Origin: Amycolatopsis japonica
GTDB lineage: Bacteria; Actinomycetota; Actinomycetes; Mycobacteriales; Pseudonocardiaceae
Reading direction: 5' to 3'
DNA length: 64,000 nt
Assembly (NCBI RefSeq): GCF_000732925.1
Contig: NZ_CP008953.1
Location: 3,906,001 to 3,970,000 of the forward strand
Positions 1 through 9,014 of the stretch are shown in pieces. The notes under the pieces were generated by a model that was given only the letters and a program-made list of their open reading frames with translations, had not been told where the DNA came from and did no database searches. The translations under genes were made by a program, and so were the position numbers. Position 1 is the stretch's first letter. Each line of letters begins with the position of its first letter.

Positions 1-1
1 G

Positions 2-826
2 CCCGCGGAGGACTTCTCCACCCCGCCGCCGGCAGGCACCCCGACCGGAACCGTGACCGGCAAGGTCACCAACCGCGACAGCGGCACCCCGATCGCGGGC
101 GTCGCGGTCCGGTTCAGCGGGCACGACTCCGGTTTCGCCGGTTCGCTGGCCGCCGTCACCGACGCCGCGGGCGGCTACACCATCCCCGGCGTGCTCCCCG
201 GCACCTATCCGAAGGTCTACGCCTCCGGAGGCGGCGCGGACAGCGAGACCCGCGCGGTCTCGGTGCGGTCGGGAACCACCAAGGTCGACTGGGCGCTGCG
301 GTTCAACTGGGCGTCCGGCGACGCGGGCGCCGGCGTCACCGCGTTCAACGGTGAAGACTTCACCCCGTACGGCTGCGGTCCCGGTGATCTCGTCGCCTCG
401 TCGGCGCTCGGCGGTGGCGGCTGGTCGACCGACAAGGTCGTCGGACCCGACGGCAAGATCGAGACGCGCTTCGTCACGATCAAGCTGGGCAAACCGGTCA
501 ACGTGAGCGCCATCGAGATCGATCCGACCAATGTCTGCGGCGACGACCCGCCCGCCGCGGCCAAGGACGTCACGGTCGAGACCTCGGTGGACGGCACGGC
601 CTGGGTGAAGGCGGGCACCGGCGACTTCAAACCCGCCGACCTGAACAAGCTCACCGCGCTCCAGCTCGCTCCGGGCAGCGCGACCGGGGTGCGGTTCGTG
701 CGGCTGACCGTTTCGTCCAACCAGCTGTCGTTCTATCCGGACAGGCCCTGCTCGCCGCAGCCGACGACGGCCGGGTGCCTGTACATGGACGTGCAGAAAC
801 TGGCGGTGCGGGGCGCCGCGGCCTGA
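2..826 (+). CDS. C-terminal part of a secreted multidomain protein (carboxypeptidase-regulatory-like plus discoidin-like domains)
   Basis: The reading frame is open from base 2 to the TGA at 824-826, so the true start lies upstream of the window. About 275 residues are visible. They begin with a Pro/Thr-rich linker. A beta-sandwich of the carboxypeptidase-regulatory-like type follows (motifs GTVTGKVTNRDSGTPIAG and AAGGYTIPGVLPGTY). The last part resembles a discoidin/F5-8C-type domain with several Cys residues. Such modules commonly sit behind a catalytic domain in secreted actinobacterial proteases or glycosidases. The catalytic part is not in the window, so the enzyme class cannot be named; an extracellular peptidase is only one possibility. 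Confidence 0.75.
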   Translation, partial: PAEDFSTPPPAGTPTGTVTGKVTNRDSGTPIAGVAVRFSGHDSGFAGSLAAVTDAAGGYTIPGVLPGTYPKVYASGGGADSETRAVSVRSGTTKVDWALRFNWASGDAGAGVTAFNGEDFTPYGCGPGDLVASSALGGGGWSTDKVVGPDGKIETRFVTIKLGKPVNVSAIEIDPTNVCGDDPPAAAKDVTVETSVDGTAWVKAGTGDFKPADLNKLTALQLAPGSATGVRFVRLTVSSNQLSFYPDRPCSPQPTTAGCLYMDVQKLAVRGAAA

Positions 827-1328
827 CTCGCCCACCGGTCTCGTGAGTGGCGAGGACGGTTCTAACCCGAATCGCCACTCACGACCGCCGCGCCGCCGCC
901 CTTGCTCACCCGAAGGTGCCCTTACACGCCGCTGCTGAAGCTGGTGGTGTTGTCGAGCCGTGGGTGGCGATCGAGAAGTCCGTGAAGGCCTCCTTGCCCT
1001 AACCGTCCTCACCACTCACAAGGACCTGGCACCGCACTCACGTGATCGAAGCCGGAATTCGCGTGATCAGAGACGGAACACCCGAGTGCGGCCCCCAATC
1101 ACGCGAGTCACGTCCCTGATCACCCGAGTCACGCCGTTGCTCACGCGCGGCCGCTGGTGTTGCGGATGGCGGACTTTGACCAGTAGGTGCGTTGGCCCTA
1201 ACCGTCCTTGACACTCACGAGTGCAGTAGGCTGGAGCCATCGGGGTAGAAACGTGCTCACCTCGCTGAGCACGCGCATACGCGGGATCGAACGAACCGTC
1301 ACTCCTTCATTCCGAAGGAGTAGACCCT
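827..1328. other. Intergenic region with repeat fragments and the leader of the MFS gene
   Basis: No convincing gene. A hairpin lies at 841-884 (13-base arms 841-853 and 872-884, arm TCGTGAGTGGCGA). At 979-1019 half of a GAAGGCCTCC-type repeat is joined to half of the CACTCAC-type repeat, and another half copy lies near 1190-1222. An inverted repeat with arms CGTGCTCA (1252-1259) and TGAGCACG (1266-1273) sits 55 bases before the MFS start and could be an operator or leader hairpin. The ribosome binding site AAGGAG is at 1315-1320. Confidence 0.6.
841..884. repeat. Intergenic palindrome, CACTCAC-type
   Basis: Perfect 13-bp arms (841-853 and 872-884) around an 18-base loop. The arm core GTGAGTGG/CCACTCAC recurs at 50320-50362 and, as separated halves, at about 1000-1019, 40798-40806 and 40968-40988. 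It lies just after the stop of the first gene and could act as its terminator, but there is no T-tract. Confidence 0.7.
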
Positions 1329-2720
1329 TTGCGTACCCCTGTTCTCGCCGAGAAATGGCCCGCGCTGGCCGGGCTCTCGGCCGTGTTCCTGTTCGAGATG
1401 CTCGACAACTCGATCCTCAACGTCGCGCTGCCGACCATCGGCCGCGAACTCGCCGCCTCGACGACGACACTGCAATGGATCACCGGCGCGTATTCCGTCG
1501 TGTTCGGTGGCCTCATGCTCGCGTTCGGCGCGCTGTCCGACCGGATCGGCAGGCGCAAGATCATGCTCACCGGTCTCGTCCTGCTCGGCGTGGCGAGCCA
1601 GGCCACGATGGTCGTCACCGCCGCGTGGCAACTGATCGCCGTCCGCGCGCTCATGGGTGTCGCGGCCGCGATGACGACGCCGGGTTCCCTCGCCCTCGCC
1701 TTCCGGCTGTTCGACGAAGACGTCCTGCGCGTCCGCGCGACCACGCTGATCTCGACGGTGGGCCTGATCGGCCTCGCCGTCGGCCCCACCGCCGGCGGGC
1801 TCGCGCTCACCGTCGCGCCGTGGCAGGCGCTGCTGCTGGTGAACGTGCCGGTCGCCGCGCTCGCGTTCCTCGGCATCCGGACCGGTATCCCCGCCGACGA
1901 TCCCGCCGATCTGCACCGCGAACCGATCGACGTCGCGGGCGCCGTCCTGGGAACCGCGACGATCGTCCTCGCCTTGCTCGCTCCCACGTTCTTCGTCGAA
2001 GCCGGAACCTCCTCGGCTCTGCCGTGGGGCGCCGCCGCGGCCGCCCTTGTCGCCGGAGCCTGCTTCGTCGTCCGTGAGAAGGCCGCTCGGCATCCTCTGC
2101 TCGACCTGGCACTCGTCGCCAGGCCACTCGTGTCCAGCGGCCTGGCGCTGAAGGCCGCGGCCGGATTGGCGACCGCCGGACTGAGCTACCTCGTGACGCT
2201 GCACCTCCAGTTCGGTCTCGGCTGGGCGCCGGCCGAAGCGGCGCTGGGGATGCTGCCCCAGGTCGTCGTCCTCATCGCCGGCGGCGCCGTCATCAGCCCG
2301 CTGATCACCCGCGTCGGGCTCACCAAGGCCGCCTGGCTCAGCGCCGCCGCCGTCGTGTGCGGGCTCGCGGTCTACACCGTGTTCGGCGGACTCGGCTATG
2401 CCTGGATCGCCGTCGCGCTCGCCCTGGTCGCGGCGGGGATGCGGGTGGTCGGCGTCGTCGCGGGTACCAACGTCATGCGAGGCCTGCCCGCGAACCGGAC
2501 CACCATCGGAGCCGCGCTCGTCGACACCGCCGGCGAGGTCACGACCGGGATCGGCATCGCGTCGAGCGGCACCATCCTTGCGCTGGCCTTCCCCGGAGCG
2601 CTGACCGCGGCTCTGCACTCGGCCGACTTCCTGACGGCGACCACTTACGCGGGTCTCGCCCTCACGGTGCTGTCCGCGGCCCTGGTCGGGTTCGGCATCC
2701 TGCGTTCCCGAAACGCGTGA
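1329..2720 (+). CDS. MFS drug-efflux-type transporter (DHA2-like)
   Basis: A 463-residue integral membrane protein of the major facilitator superfamily. The N-terminal motifs LDNSILNVALPTIGREL and LQWITGAYSVVFGGLMLAFG, and the loop motif GALSDRIGRRK, are typical of the DHA2 (14-helix) proton-driven multidrug exporters. The length and hydrophobic profile agree. The start is a TTG at 1329, chosen because AAGGAG at 1315-1320 lies 8 bases upstream and the family N-terminus begins there. The stop codon is inside the left arm of the hairpin at 2714-2766. No regulator gene is adjacent, so the substrate cannot be inferred. Export of a toxic small molecule is the family-level expectation. Confidence 0.88.
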   Translation: MRTPVLAEKWPALAGLSAVFLFEMLDNSILNVALPTIGRELAASTTTLQWITGAYSVVFGGLMLAFGALSDRIGRRKIMLTGLVLLGVASQATMVVTAAWQLIAVRALMGVAAAMTTPGSLALAFRLFDEDVLRVRATTLISTVGLIGLAVGPTAGGLALTVAPWQALLLVNVPVAALAFLGIRTGIPADDPADLHREPIDVAGAVLGTATIVLALLAPTFFVEAGTSSALPWGAAAAALVAGACFVVREKAARHPLLDLALVARPLVSSGLALKAAAGLATAGLSYLVTLHLQFGLGWAPAEAALGMLPQVVVLIAGGAVISPLITRVGLTKAAWLSAAAVVCGLAVYTVFGGLGYAWIAVALALVAAGMRVVGVVAGTNVMRGLPANRTTIGAALVDTAGEVTTGIGIASSGTILALAFPGALTAALHSADFLTATTYAGLALTVLSAALVGFGILRSRNA

Positions 2721-2766
2721 AGGCCTCCTTCCCTCGGCTCAGCCGGGGGAAGGAGGCCTTCACGCG
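2714..2766. terminator. Long hairpin between convergent genes
   Basis: Arms 2714-2739 and 2741-2766 pair over 26 bases with one G-T wobble. The core is CGTGAAGGCCTCCTT. The MFS stop codon TGA (2718-2720) is in the left arm, and the GH92 gene ends 13 bases beyond the right arm. It has no T-tract on either strand, so it would be a bidirectional I-shaped terminator or a member of a repeat family. The same arm core is found at 50641-50693. Confidence 0.65.
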
Positions 2767-2778
2767 CATACCGGAGGA

Positions 2779-5700
2779 CTACAGCTTCGCGCACTGCCCG
2801 GCGGCCGGGCCGCGGACGGTGTTCTGCAGGTCGTAGTCCGTCGGAGCGGGGGAGTTGGCCGCGCACGCCAGAGGTCCGCCGATCGTGCTGGAGGTCAGCA
2901 CCGGCCCCTTGTTGCCCGTCAACGCCACCGGCCCGCCGATCTCGGTCAGCTCGATCGAGACCGTCCCGGTCGTCCCGGTGATCGCCACCGGGCCGCCCAC
3001 CTTCGTCCGGTCAAGCACGACCTGCGCCGCACCGTTCGCGGTCACCGGCCCGGAGATCGAGCCGCCGCGGACGATCAGGCTCGCACCCGCCGCCACCGAG
3101 ACCGGACCGGACACCGTCGCACCGTCCACACAGGTCACGCCGGTCTGCACGGTCAACGGACCCTTGCGCTCACCCGTGATCGTCTGGGTGCACGCCGCGT
3201 CGGGCTTGCCCAGCACCTCGAACTCCGACAGCGACGCCTCGCCGCCCGTGGTCGCGGTGACCTCGAGCCGGTAGTAGGCGTAATGCGCCGGGTTCGCGAT
3301 CTTGAACGCCCTGGTCTGCTGCCGCCACGAGAACTTCTGCTCGGTCCGCTGATCCGCGACCGCCCAGTTCTTCCCGTCGTAGGAGCCCTTCAGCACCCAG
3401 CTCTTCGCGTCGCCCGCGCCCTTGCCCGAAGTCAGCGTGTAGAACGAACCCGCCTCGTTCGTCGAGGGCACCTGGTACTGGATCGGCGCCTTGACCTTCG
3501 CCTCGGTCCGCGACGTGTTGTCGAAGAACGCCGCGTCCCCGCCGGAGACCGGCTTGGTCAGGTCGTGCACCGGCGTCGGCACCGCGTCGCCCTTGGTGAT
3601 CGACTTCGGCGCGTCGTCCGGGCCCGTGCCCCACGACGACGGGTTCGGACCCATGTCGAAGTCGAGCGTCCCGCCGTTCGCGATCGCCGCATGTGCCAGC
3701 GACGTCGACGTCTGCGCCTTGCCGTTCACCTTCAGGCCCTGCACGTAGACGTTCTTCGCGCTGTTCTTCGGCGCGTTGACCACGATCTTCTTGCCGCCGG
3801 GAAGGTTCACGGTCGCCTTGGTGAACAGCGGCGAGCCGATCGCGTAGTCCGAGCTGCCGACCTGCAGCGGGTAGAAGCCCAGCATGCCGAACAGCCACCA
3901 GGCCGACTGCTCGCCGTTGTCCTCGTCACCGCCGTAGCCCTGGCCGAGCTCGCTGCCGACGTACAACCTGGCCAGCGCCTCGCGGACCTTCGCCTGCGTC
4001 TTCGACGGCTGACCCGCGTAGTCGTACATGTAGAGCGTGTGGTGCGCGGCCTGGTTCGAATGCGCGTACATGCCCATCCGCACGTCCCGGGCCTCGGTCA
4101 TCTCGTGGATGACGCCGGGATAGGTGCCGAATTTCAGCCCCTGCTCGGGTTTGGCGAAGAATTCGTCCAATTTGGACGCCAGCCCCGCCTTGCCGCCGTA
4201 GAGGTTCGCCAGGCCCTGTCCGTCCTGCGGAACCGAGAACCGCATGCCGTACGCGTTGGTCTCGGTGTAGTCGATACCCCAGACCTCCGGGTCGAACTGT
4301 TCCTTGCTCCGGGTGAACTTGCCCGCCGCGTCGCGGCCCTGGAAGAAGCCGACACTCGGGTCGAACACGTTCACGTACTGCGTGGCCCGCTCGGTGAAGT
4401 ACCCGTAGTTGTCCAGGTACTCCTGCTTGCGCGGGTCGTTCGCCGGAGCCTCGTCGTAGAGCTTCTTCGACATGTTCGCGATGGCGTTGTCGTTGACGTA
4501 GCCCTCGATCGCCCAGGAGAACCCGTGGTCCGCGGTGTTCGGCGCGTACCCGAGGAACGTGCCCTCGTCGATGCCCTTCCGCCCGACCGCGCCGTTCGGC
4601 GGGGTCACGGTGGCGTTCTTGATCGCCGAGTCGTACGCCGACTGGACGTCGAACCCCTTGATTCCCTTGAGATAGGCGTCCGCGAACGCGGCATCCGAGC
4701 TGGTGCCGGTCATCAGGTCCGCGTAGCCGGGGGAGGACCAGCGCGAGATCCAGCCGCCGTCGCGGTACTGCTGCACGAAACCGTCGACGAGCTTGCCGGT
4801 GGTCTCCGGGCTGAGCAGCGAATACGCCGACCACACCGTGCGGTAGGTGTCCCAGAACCCGTTGTTGACGTAAAACTCGCCGTCGACCAGTTTCGCCCCG
4901 GTCTGGGTCGGAGTGTCCTGACCGGCCTTCGGTGACACCGGGCTCGCGTACTTCTTCACCGGCTTCTCCACCGTGCCGACGTTCTCGAAGCCCGAGTTCG
5001 GGTACAGGAACAGGCGGTAGAGGTTGGAGTACAGCGTGATCAGCTGGTCCTTCGAGGCCCCTTCGACCTCGACGACCTTGAGCTTCTGATCCCACGCGTT
5101 CTGCGCGGCGTCGGCGACGGATTCGAGGGTCGCGTTCGGCGCGAGCTCCTGCTCCATGTTCTTCTTCGCCTGGTCCACGCTGATCAGCGAAGTCGCGATC
5201 CGCATGTTCACCGTCTTGTCGGCGCCCGCGTCGAACTTGAGGTAGCCGAGGACGTTGTCCCGCTTCTGGTCACCCGAACCGGTGGACAGCTTCGAACCGG
5301 CCGTCACCGGCTTGTCGAAGGTGGCGTAGACGAACATCCGGGTCGCACCGGCCGACAGCCCGCTCTTCACGTCGCTGTACCCGGTGATGGACCGGCCGGC
5401 CGGGTCGAGGGTGAGCCCGCCGTTGTTGTTGACGTTGTCGAAGATCAGGTTCGAGTCCGCACCGGGGAACTTGAAGCGGTACAGCGCGGCGTGATCGGTC
5501 GGCGCGACCTCGGTCTTGATCCCGTTCTCGAAGTCGACGCCGTAGTAGTGCGCCCGCGCTGTCTCGTTGGAGTGCTTGAACGGCAGCTTCCGCGCCTCAC
5601 GATCGGGATTCGGCACACCACTCGCGGTCGAGGGCAGGAACTGGAAGGTCTGCCGGTCGGCCATCCACGGGCTCGGCGCGTGGCTGGCGGAGAACGCCTG

Positions 5701-7071
5701 CAGCGCCGGGAGGTTCTGCTCGTTGTTGCGCGAGTGGTAGGAGTACATCCAGCTCAACGTGCCCGCGTCGGTCGTCGGGATCCAGAAGTTGAACCCGTGC
5801 GGGACCGCCGTGGCGGGCATGTTGTTGCCGCGGGAGAACGACCCGTTGGACAGCGAACCGCGCGTCGTCAGCACGTTGTCGGACGGGCGCAGGCTCGCCG
5901 GCGGTGTCGGCGTCGCCGAGACCTTGATGTCGTCCAGCCAGCCCTGCAGCGAACCGGGCCCGTCGGCGTTGTCGTAGCCGACCAGGATCCGGTCGATCGT
6001 CTTGCCCTTCGCGACCACGCCGATCTGCGAGCGCACCAGGTTCCACTGGTTGGTGTAGAGCACCTTGCTCGCGCCCTGGCCCTGCGGGGAAAGCCCGAAA
6101 CCGTACTGGTCGACGGCGCCGAGCTGGCTCAGATAGGTGCCGTCGGTGAACGCCAGGTCCACCGCGACGTTCGTGCTCGGGTACTTCAGATCGCCGCGGA
6201 TGAACTCCGGCTGCACCTTGTACGACAGCTCCGAGGTCGCCGCCACCGGGATGTCGACGTCGAAGATCTTGTTGTACGACCAGCCGTGTCCTTGCGCCTT
6301 GTGGCTGCCGGAGTAGCGGAACGCGCGCAGGCCGGTGAAGCCGACCCGGTTCTTGCTGGTGTAGCCGCTGCCCGGACCGCTGTCGGTGAAGCTGCGCATG
6401 TTCGGCAGCGCCGGCGGGGCCGGGTCCTCGTTCGCCAGGAGCAACTCCGAGAGCTGCATGATCGGGCCGCCGTTGTTCTTGGTGACGTCGAGGCGGAAGA
6501 ACTTGTACGCCGCACTCGCGGCGGCGAGGCGGTACTCCTTCGTCTGGAACGGCTCGCTGAACTTCTGCCCGGTCTGCTTGTCCAGATCGGTCCAGGTCTT
6601 GCCGTCGGTGGAGCCCTGAAGCGTCCAGTCCTGCGGGTTGCGGTTGTCGAAGTCGTTCGCCGAGGACAGCGCGTACCGGGTGATCGACGTCGGCTCGGAG
6701 AGCGTGACCTGCGCCCAGCCGGTCGGGGTCCAGGCCAGCCATTTGGTGTCGGTCGAACCGTCGACCAGGTTCGCCACGCCCTCGTTCGGGGTGTTCTCGC
6801 TGTTGGCGGAGACCTCGGTGACCTTGCCGCGGATGTCACCGGGGATGGTGGTGGCGTTCGCGCCGTCGACACCGAACGCCTTGGGCTTGCCGGACGGGTC
6901 GACGTCGACGGTGTCGCTCCACGTCGGCTCCGGTTCGCCTTGTTCGAAAGAGGAGTAGAAATCCGGTGGGAGCTCTTCGGCCGAGGCGGTGGCCGGGAGG
7001 GCCACCAGCCCGGACGCCACCACCGTGGCACTCAGGAGGCCGCAGACCCAAGGTCTGACGCTTCGGGGCAT
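2779..7071 (-). CDS. Secreted GH92 alpha-1,2-mannosidase, multidomain
   Basis: A 1430-residue exported protein. Residues 1-31 form a signal peptide ending ALPATASA. A discoidin/F5-8C-type domain follows (about 70-210), then a jelly-roll-like module (about 215-385). The GH92 N-terminal beta-sandwich and (alpha/alpha)6 catalytic domain cover about 400-1130, with the family motifs GFWDTYRTVWSAYSL (near 737) and GDEDNGEQSAWWLFGMLGF (near 1048). A second discoidin-like domain follows. The last 90 residues are a short solenoid of 19-20-residue repeats beginning SGPV or GGPV. GH92 enzymes are calcium-dependent exo-mannosidases acting on mannoproteins or N-glycans. The ATG at 7071 is chosen because it opens directly onto the signal peptide; an ATG at 7101 would add ten residues. 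Confidence 0.92.
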   Translation of the reverse strand: MPRSVRPWVCGLLSATVVASGLVALPATASAEELPPDFYSSFEQGEPEPTWSDTVDVDPSGKPKAFGVDGANATTIPGDIRGKVTEVSANSENTPNEGVANLVDGSTDTKWLAWTPTGWAQVTLSEPTSITRYALSSANDFDNRNPQDWTLQGSTDGKTWTDLDKQTGQKFSEPFQTKEYRLAAASAAYKFFRLDVTKNNGGPIMQLSELLLANEDPAPPALPNMRSFTDSGPGSGYTSKNRVGFTGLRAFRYSGSHKAQGHGWSYNKIFDVDIPVAATSELSYKVQPEFIRGDLKYPSTNVAVDLAFTDGTYLSQLGAVDQYGFGLSPQGQGASKVLYTNQWNLVRSQIGVVAKGKTIDRILVGYDNADGPGSLQGWLDDIKVSATPTPPASLRPSDNVLTTRGSLSNGSFSRGNNMPATAVPHGFNFWIPTTDAGTLSWMYSYHSRNNEQNLPALQAFSASHAPSPWMADRQTFQFLPSTASGVPNPDREARKLPFKHSNETARAHYYGVDFENGIKTEVAPTDHAALYRFKFPGADSNLIFDNVNNNGGLTLDPAGRSITGYSDVKSGLSAGATRMFVYATFDKPVTAGSKLSTGSGDQKRDNVLGYLKFDAGADKTVNMRIATSLISVDQAKKNMEQELAPNATLESVADAAQNAWDQKLKVVEVEGASKDQLITLYSNLYRLFLYPNSGFENVGTVEKPVKKYASPVSPKAGQDTPTQTGAKLVDGEFYVNNGFWDTYRTVWSAYSLLSPETTGKLVDGFVQQYRDGGWISRWSSPGYADLMTGTSSDAAFADAYLKGIKGFDVQSAYDSAIKNATVTPPNGAVGRKGIDEGTFLGYAPNTADHGFSWAIEGYVNDNAIANMSKKLYDEAPANDPRKQEYLDNYGYFTERATQYVNVFDPSVGFFQGRDAAGKFTRSKEQFDPEVWGIDYTETNAYGMRFSVPQDGQGLANLYGGKAGLASKLDEFFAKPEQGLKFGTYPGVIHEMTEARDVRMGMYAHSNQAAHHTLYMYDYAGQPSKTQAKVREALARLYVGSELGQGYGGDEDNGEQSAWWLFGMLGFYPLQVGSSDYAIGSPLFTKATVNLPGGKKIVVNAPKNSAKNVYVQGLKVNGKAQTSTSLAHAAIANGGTLDFDMGPNPSSWGTGPDDAPKSITKGDAVPTPVHDLTKPVSGGDAAFFDNTSRTEAKVKAPIQYQVPSTNEAGSFYTLTSGKGAGDAKSWVLKGSYDGKNWAVADQRTEQKFSWRQQTRAFKIANPAHYAYYRLEVTATTGGEASLSEFEVLGKPDAACTQTITGERKGPLTVQTGVTCVDGATVSGPVSVAAGASLIVRGGSISGPVTANGAAQVVLDRTKVGGPVAITGTTGTVSIELTEIGGPVALTGNKGPVLTSSTIGGPLACAANSPAPTDYDLQNTVRGPAAGQCAKL

Positions 7072-7157
7072 CGTTGCACCAATGCTTTCTCGCGGGGGCA
7101 TGCTGGGCGCCGACCAGGCAGGGGGACCGGTGGCGCCCAGAGAGAAAAGCCCGGCTG

Positions 7158-7171
7158 TGACATCGATGTCA
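7158..7171. promoter_or_regulatory. 14-bp perfect palindrome, LacI-type operator candidate
   Basis: TGACATCGATGTCA at 7158-7171 is a perfect palindrome with a central CG, the shape usual for LacI-family operators (TGAnnnCGnnnTCA). It lies in the 226-base divergent region between the GH92 mannosidase and the tannase-type gene, 87 bases from the former start. No LacI gene is in the window, so the regulator would be encoded elsewhere. Confidence 0.5.
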
Positions 7172-7297
7172 AGACACTCGGACAAACCTGGCCCGAACTG
7201 GACAACCCGGATGCCCGGAAACCTGGTGGACAACGGACAGAGCCGGGGCCAGGGTGAAGTGACGGCTGAAGTCGATCCCGGAAACTGGGGTGGGGAC

Positions 7298-8941
7298 ATG
7301 CGGCGGTTGTCCATGCTCGGCGTGGCGGCGCTCATCACGGCAGGCTCGATACTCACGGCTCCGGCGGCCACCGCCGGCGAAACGACGTTCCGCCCGGTGC
7401 GCACCTGCGCCGACCTGGTGCGGACCTACGACGTTCCCGGCGCGACCACACACGTCGAGAGCGCGACCGTCGTACCGGCGACGGCGACCGAACCGGAGAA
7501 CTGCGACGTCCGCGGCTACGTGGAGCCGGCGGTGCGGTTCCAGCTGCGGTTGCCGACCAAGACCTACGCCGGCCGGTATCTGCAGTTCGGCTGCGGCGGG
7601 TTCTGCGGGGTGGTCACCACACCGCCGTTCGCCGATTGCGGTCTCCCGCACGGGGGCGACGTCGCCGTGGCGGCCACCGACGACGGGCACGTCGGCAAGA
7701 CCCCCTCCGTCGTCGACGACGGCAAGTGGGCCGAAAACGACCAGGCCGCCCGTGACGACTTCGCGTTCCGTGCGCCGCATGTGGTCTCGAAGGCGTCCAA
7801 ACGGCTGATCACGGCGTTCTACGGCGCTCCGCCGAGGAAGTCGTATTTCAGCGGCTGCTCCGACGGCGGCCGTGAGGCGCTCCTGCTCGCGCAGCGCTAT
7901 CCGCACGACTTCGACGGCATCGTCGCGGGCGCACCGGCCGGATACTGGGGCCCGCTGCTCGGCGTGTATCAGACCTGGCTCGCCAAGGTGAACACCGGCG
8001 CCGACGGCAAACCGATCCTGACCGCCGAGAAACTCCCGGCGTTGCACGCCGCCGCACTGTCCTCTTGCGACAAGTCCGACGGGCTCGGCGACGGCGCCAT
8101 CGACGATCCCCGCACCTGCCGCTTCGACCCGGCCACGATCGCCTGCCCGCCGGGTACCGACAACGCGGGCTGCCTCACCCCGGCGCAGGTGGCCGCCACG
8201 AAGAAGATCTACGCGCCGCCGACCGACGAACGCGGCCGCAAACTGTACCCGGGCGGCCAGACCGTCGGCTCCGAACTCTCGTGGTACGGCTGGATCATCC
8301 CGTCGCCGGAAACCGGCGGCATCGCCTTCGCGCAGGCACTCGCCGACAACTACCTGAAGTACATGGCCTACCCGATCGGCACACCGCATTCGTCGGTCGA
8401 GAAATTCGCCTTCACCTCCCGTGAGTTCGACCGGCTGACCCCGGAAGGCATCCGCTCCAACGCGATGTCGACGGATCTGCGCGAATTCCGCCGTGCTGGC
8501 GGGAAACTCGTGATCTGGCACGGCTGGGCGGACCAGGCGATCCCCGCCGCGGGCAGCATCGACTACTACGAGCGGCTCACCCGCGCCAACGGCGGCCCCG
8601 CCGCGACGCGGGACTGGGCCCGGCTGTTCATGGTTCCCGCGCTGTACCACTGCGCGACCGGCGACAAGCTGACCGAGTACGACCCGCTGAAGGAACTGGT
8701 CTCCTGGGTCGAACGCGGCACCGCACCGGACCGGACGATCGCCACCGGCCGCGACGCCGACGGCAAGGTCTTCCGCACGCGGCCCGTGTTCCCGTATCCG
8801 CTGCAGGCCAAGTACGACGGCACGGGAAGCGTCGACGACGCCGCGAACTTCGTGCCGGCTCCGCCTTCACGGCCTTCGCACGATCTCGTGAACTGGGCGG
8901 GGAATGGGCTGTACGGCAAGCCGGGGCCGGTCGCTCCCTAG
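7298..8941 (+). CDS. Secreted tannase/feruloyl esterase family hydrolase
   Basis: A 547-residue alpha/beta hydrolase with an N-terminal signal peptide (MRRLSMLGVAALI... ending PAATAG). The catalytic features of the tannase/feruloyl esterase family are present: Cys187-Ser188 in FSGCSDGGREAL, Asp412 in WHGWADQAIP, and His451-Cys452 in ALYHCATGD. The two cysteines next to the Ser and His form the CS-D-HC pattern, in which a disulfide brings the triad together. It probably hydrolyses ester bonds of plant phenolics outside the cell. The ATG at 7298 opens the signal peptide. It is divergent from the GH92 gene and may share its operator; both products act on extracellular polymers. The exact ester substrate is not predictable. 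Confidence 0.88.
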   Translation: MRRLSMLGVAALITAGSILTAPAATAGETTFRPVRTCADLVRTYDVPGATTHVESATVVPATATEPENCDVRGYVEPAVRFQLRLPTKTYAGRYLQFGCGGFCGVVTTPPFADCGLPHGGDVAVAATDDGHVGKTPSVVDDGKWAENDQAARDDFAFRAPHVVSKASKRLITAFYGAPPRKSYFSGCSDGGREALLLAQRYPHDFDGIVAGAPAGYWGPLLGVYQTWLAKVNTGADGKPILTAEKLPALHAAALSSCDKSDGLGDGAIDDPRTCRFDPATIACPPGTDNAGCLTPAQVAATKKIYAPPTDERGRKLYPGGQTVGSELSWYGWIIPSPETGGIAFAQALADNYLKYMAYPIGTPHSSVEKFAFTSREFDRLTPEGIRSNAMSTDLREFRRAGGKLVIWHGWADQAIPAAGSIDYYERLTRANGGPAATRDWARLFMVPALYHCATGDKLTEYDPLKELVSWVERGTAPDRTIATGRDADGKVFRTRPVFPYPLQAKYDGTGSVDDAANFVPAPPSRPSHDLVNWAGNGLYGKPGPVAP

Positions 8942-8950
8942 CCGCGCCAA

Positions 8951-9007
8951 ATGTCATGAAAGGGTCGTTCAGGACGAAAAACGTCCTGAACGACCCTTTC
9001 ATGACAT
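8951..9007. terminator. Perfect 26-bp hairpin between convergent genes
   Basis: Arms 8951-8976 and 8982-9007 are perfectly complementary over 26 bases around an AAAAA loop. It sits between the end of the esterase gene (8941) and the end of the ABC ATPase gene (9015), so it is placed as a bidirectional terminator. The arm sequence (core ATGAAAGGGTCGTTC) differs from the GAAGGCC-type hairpins elsewhere in the window but has the same size and position. Confidence 0.7.
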
Positions 9008-9014
9008 CCGGAAG

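Noticed and set aside
1299..2618. Long open frame on the minus strand opposite the MFS gene
   Set aside because: Charged, low-complexity translation (Arg, Gly, Asp, Gln) typical of the antisense of a high-GC coding sequence. The same reason excludes the long frames at 3283-4935, 5491-7257, 10335-13052, 13356-15179, 17223-19280, 32177-34072 and 57874-60684.
7072..7404. Longer GH92 protein starting at 7404
   Set aside because: The extra 111 residues show no signal sequence and cross the divergent promoter region. The signal peptide begins at 7071.
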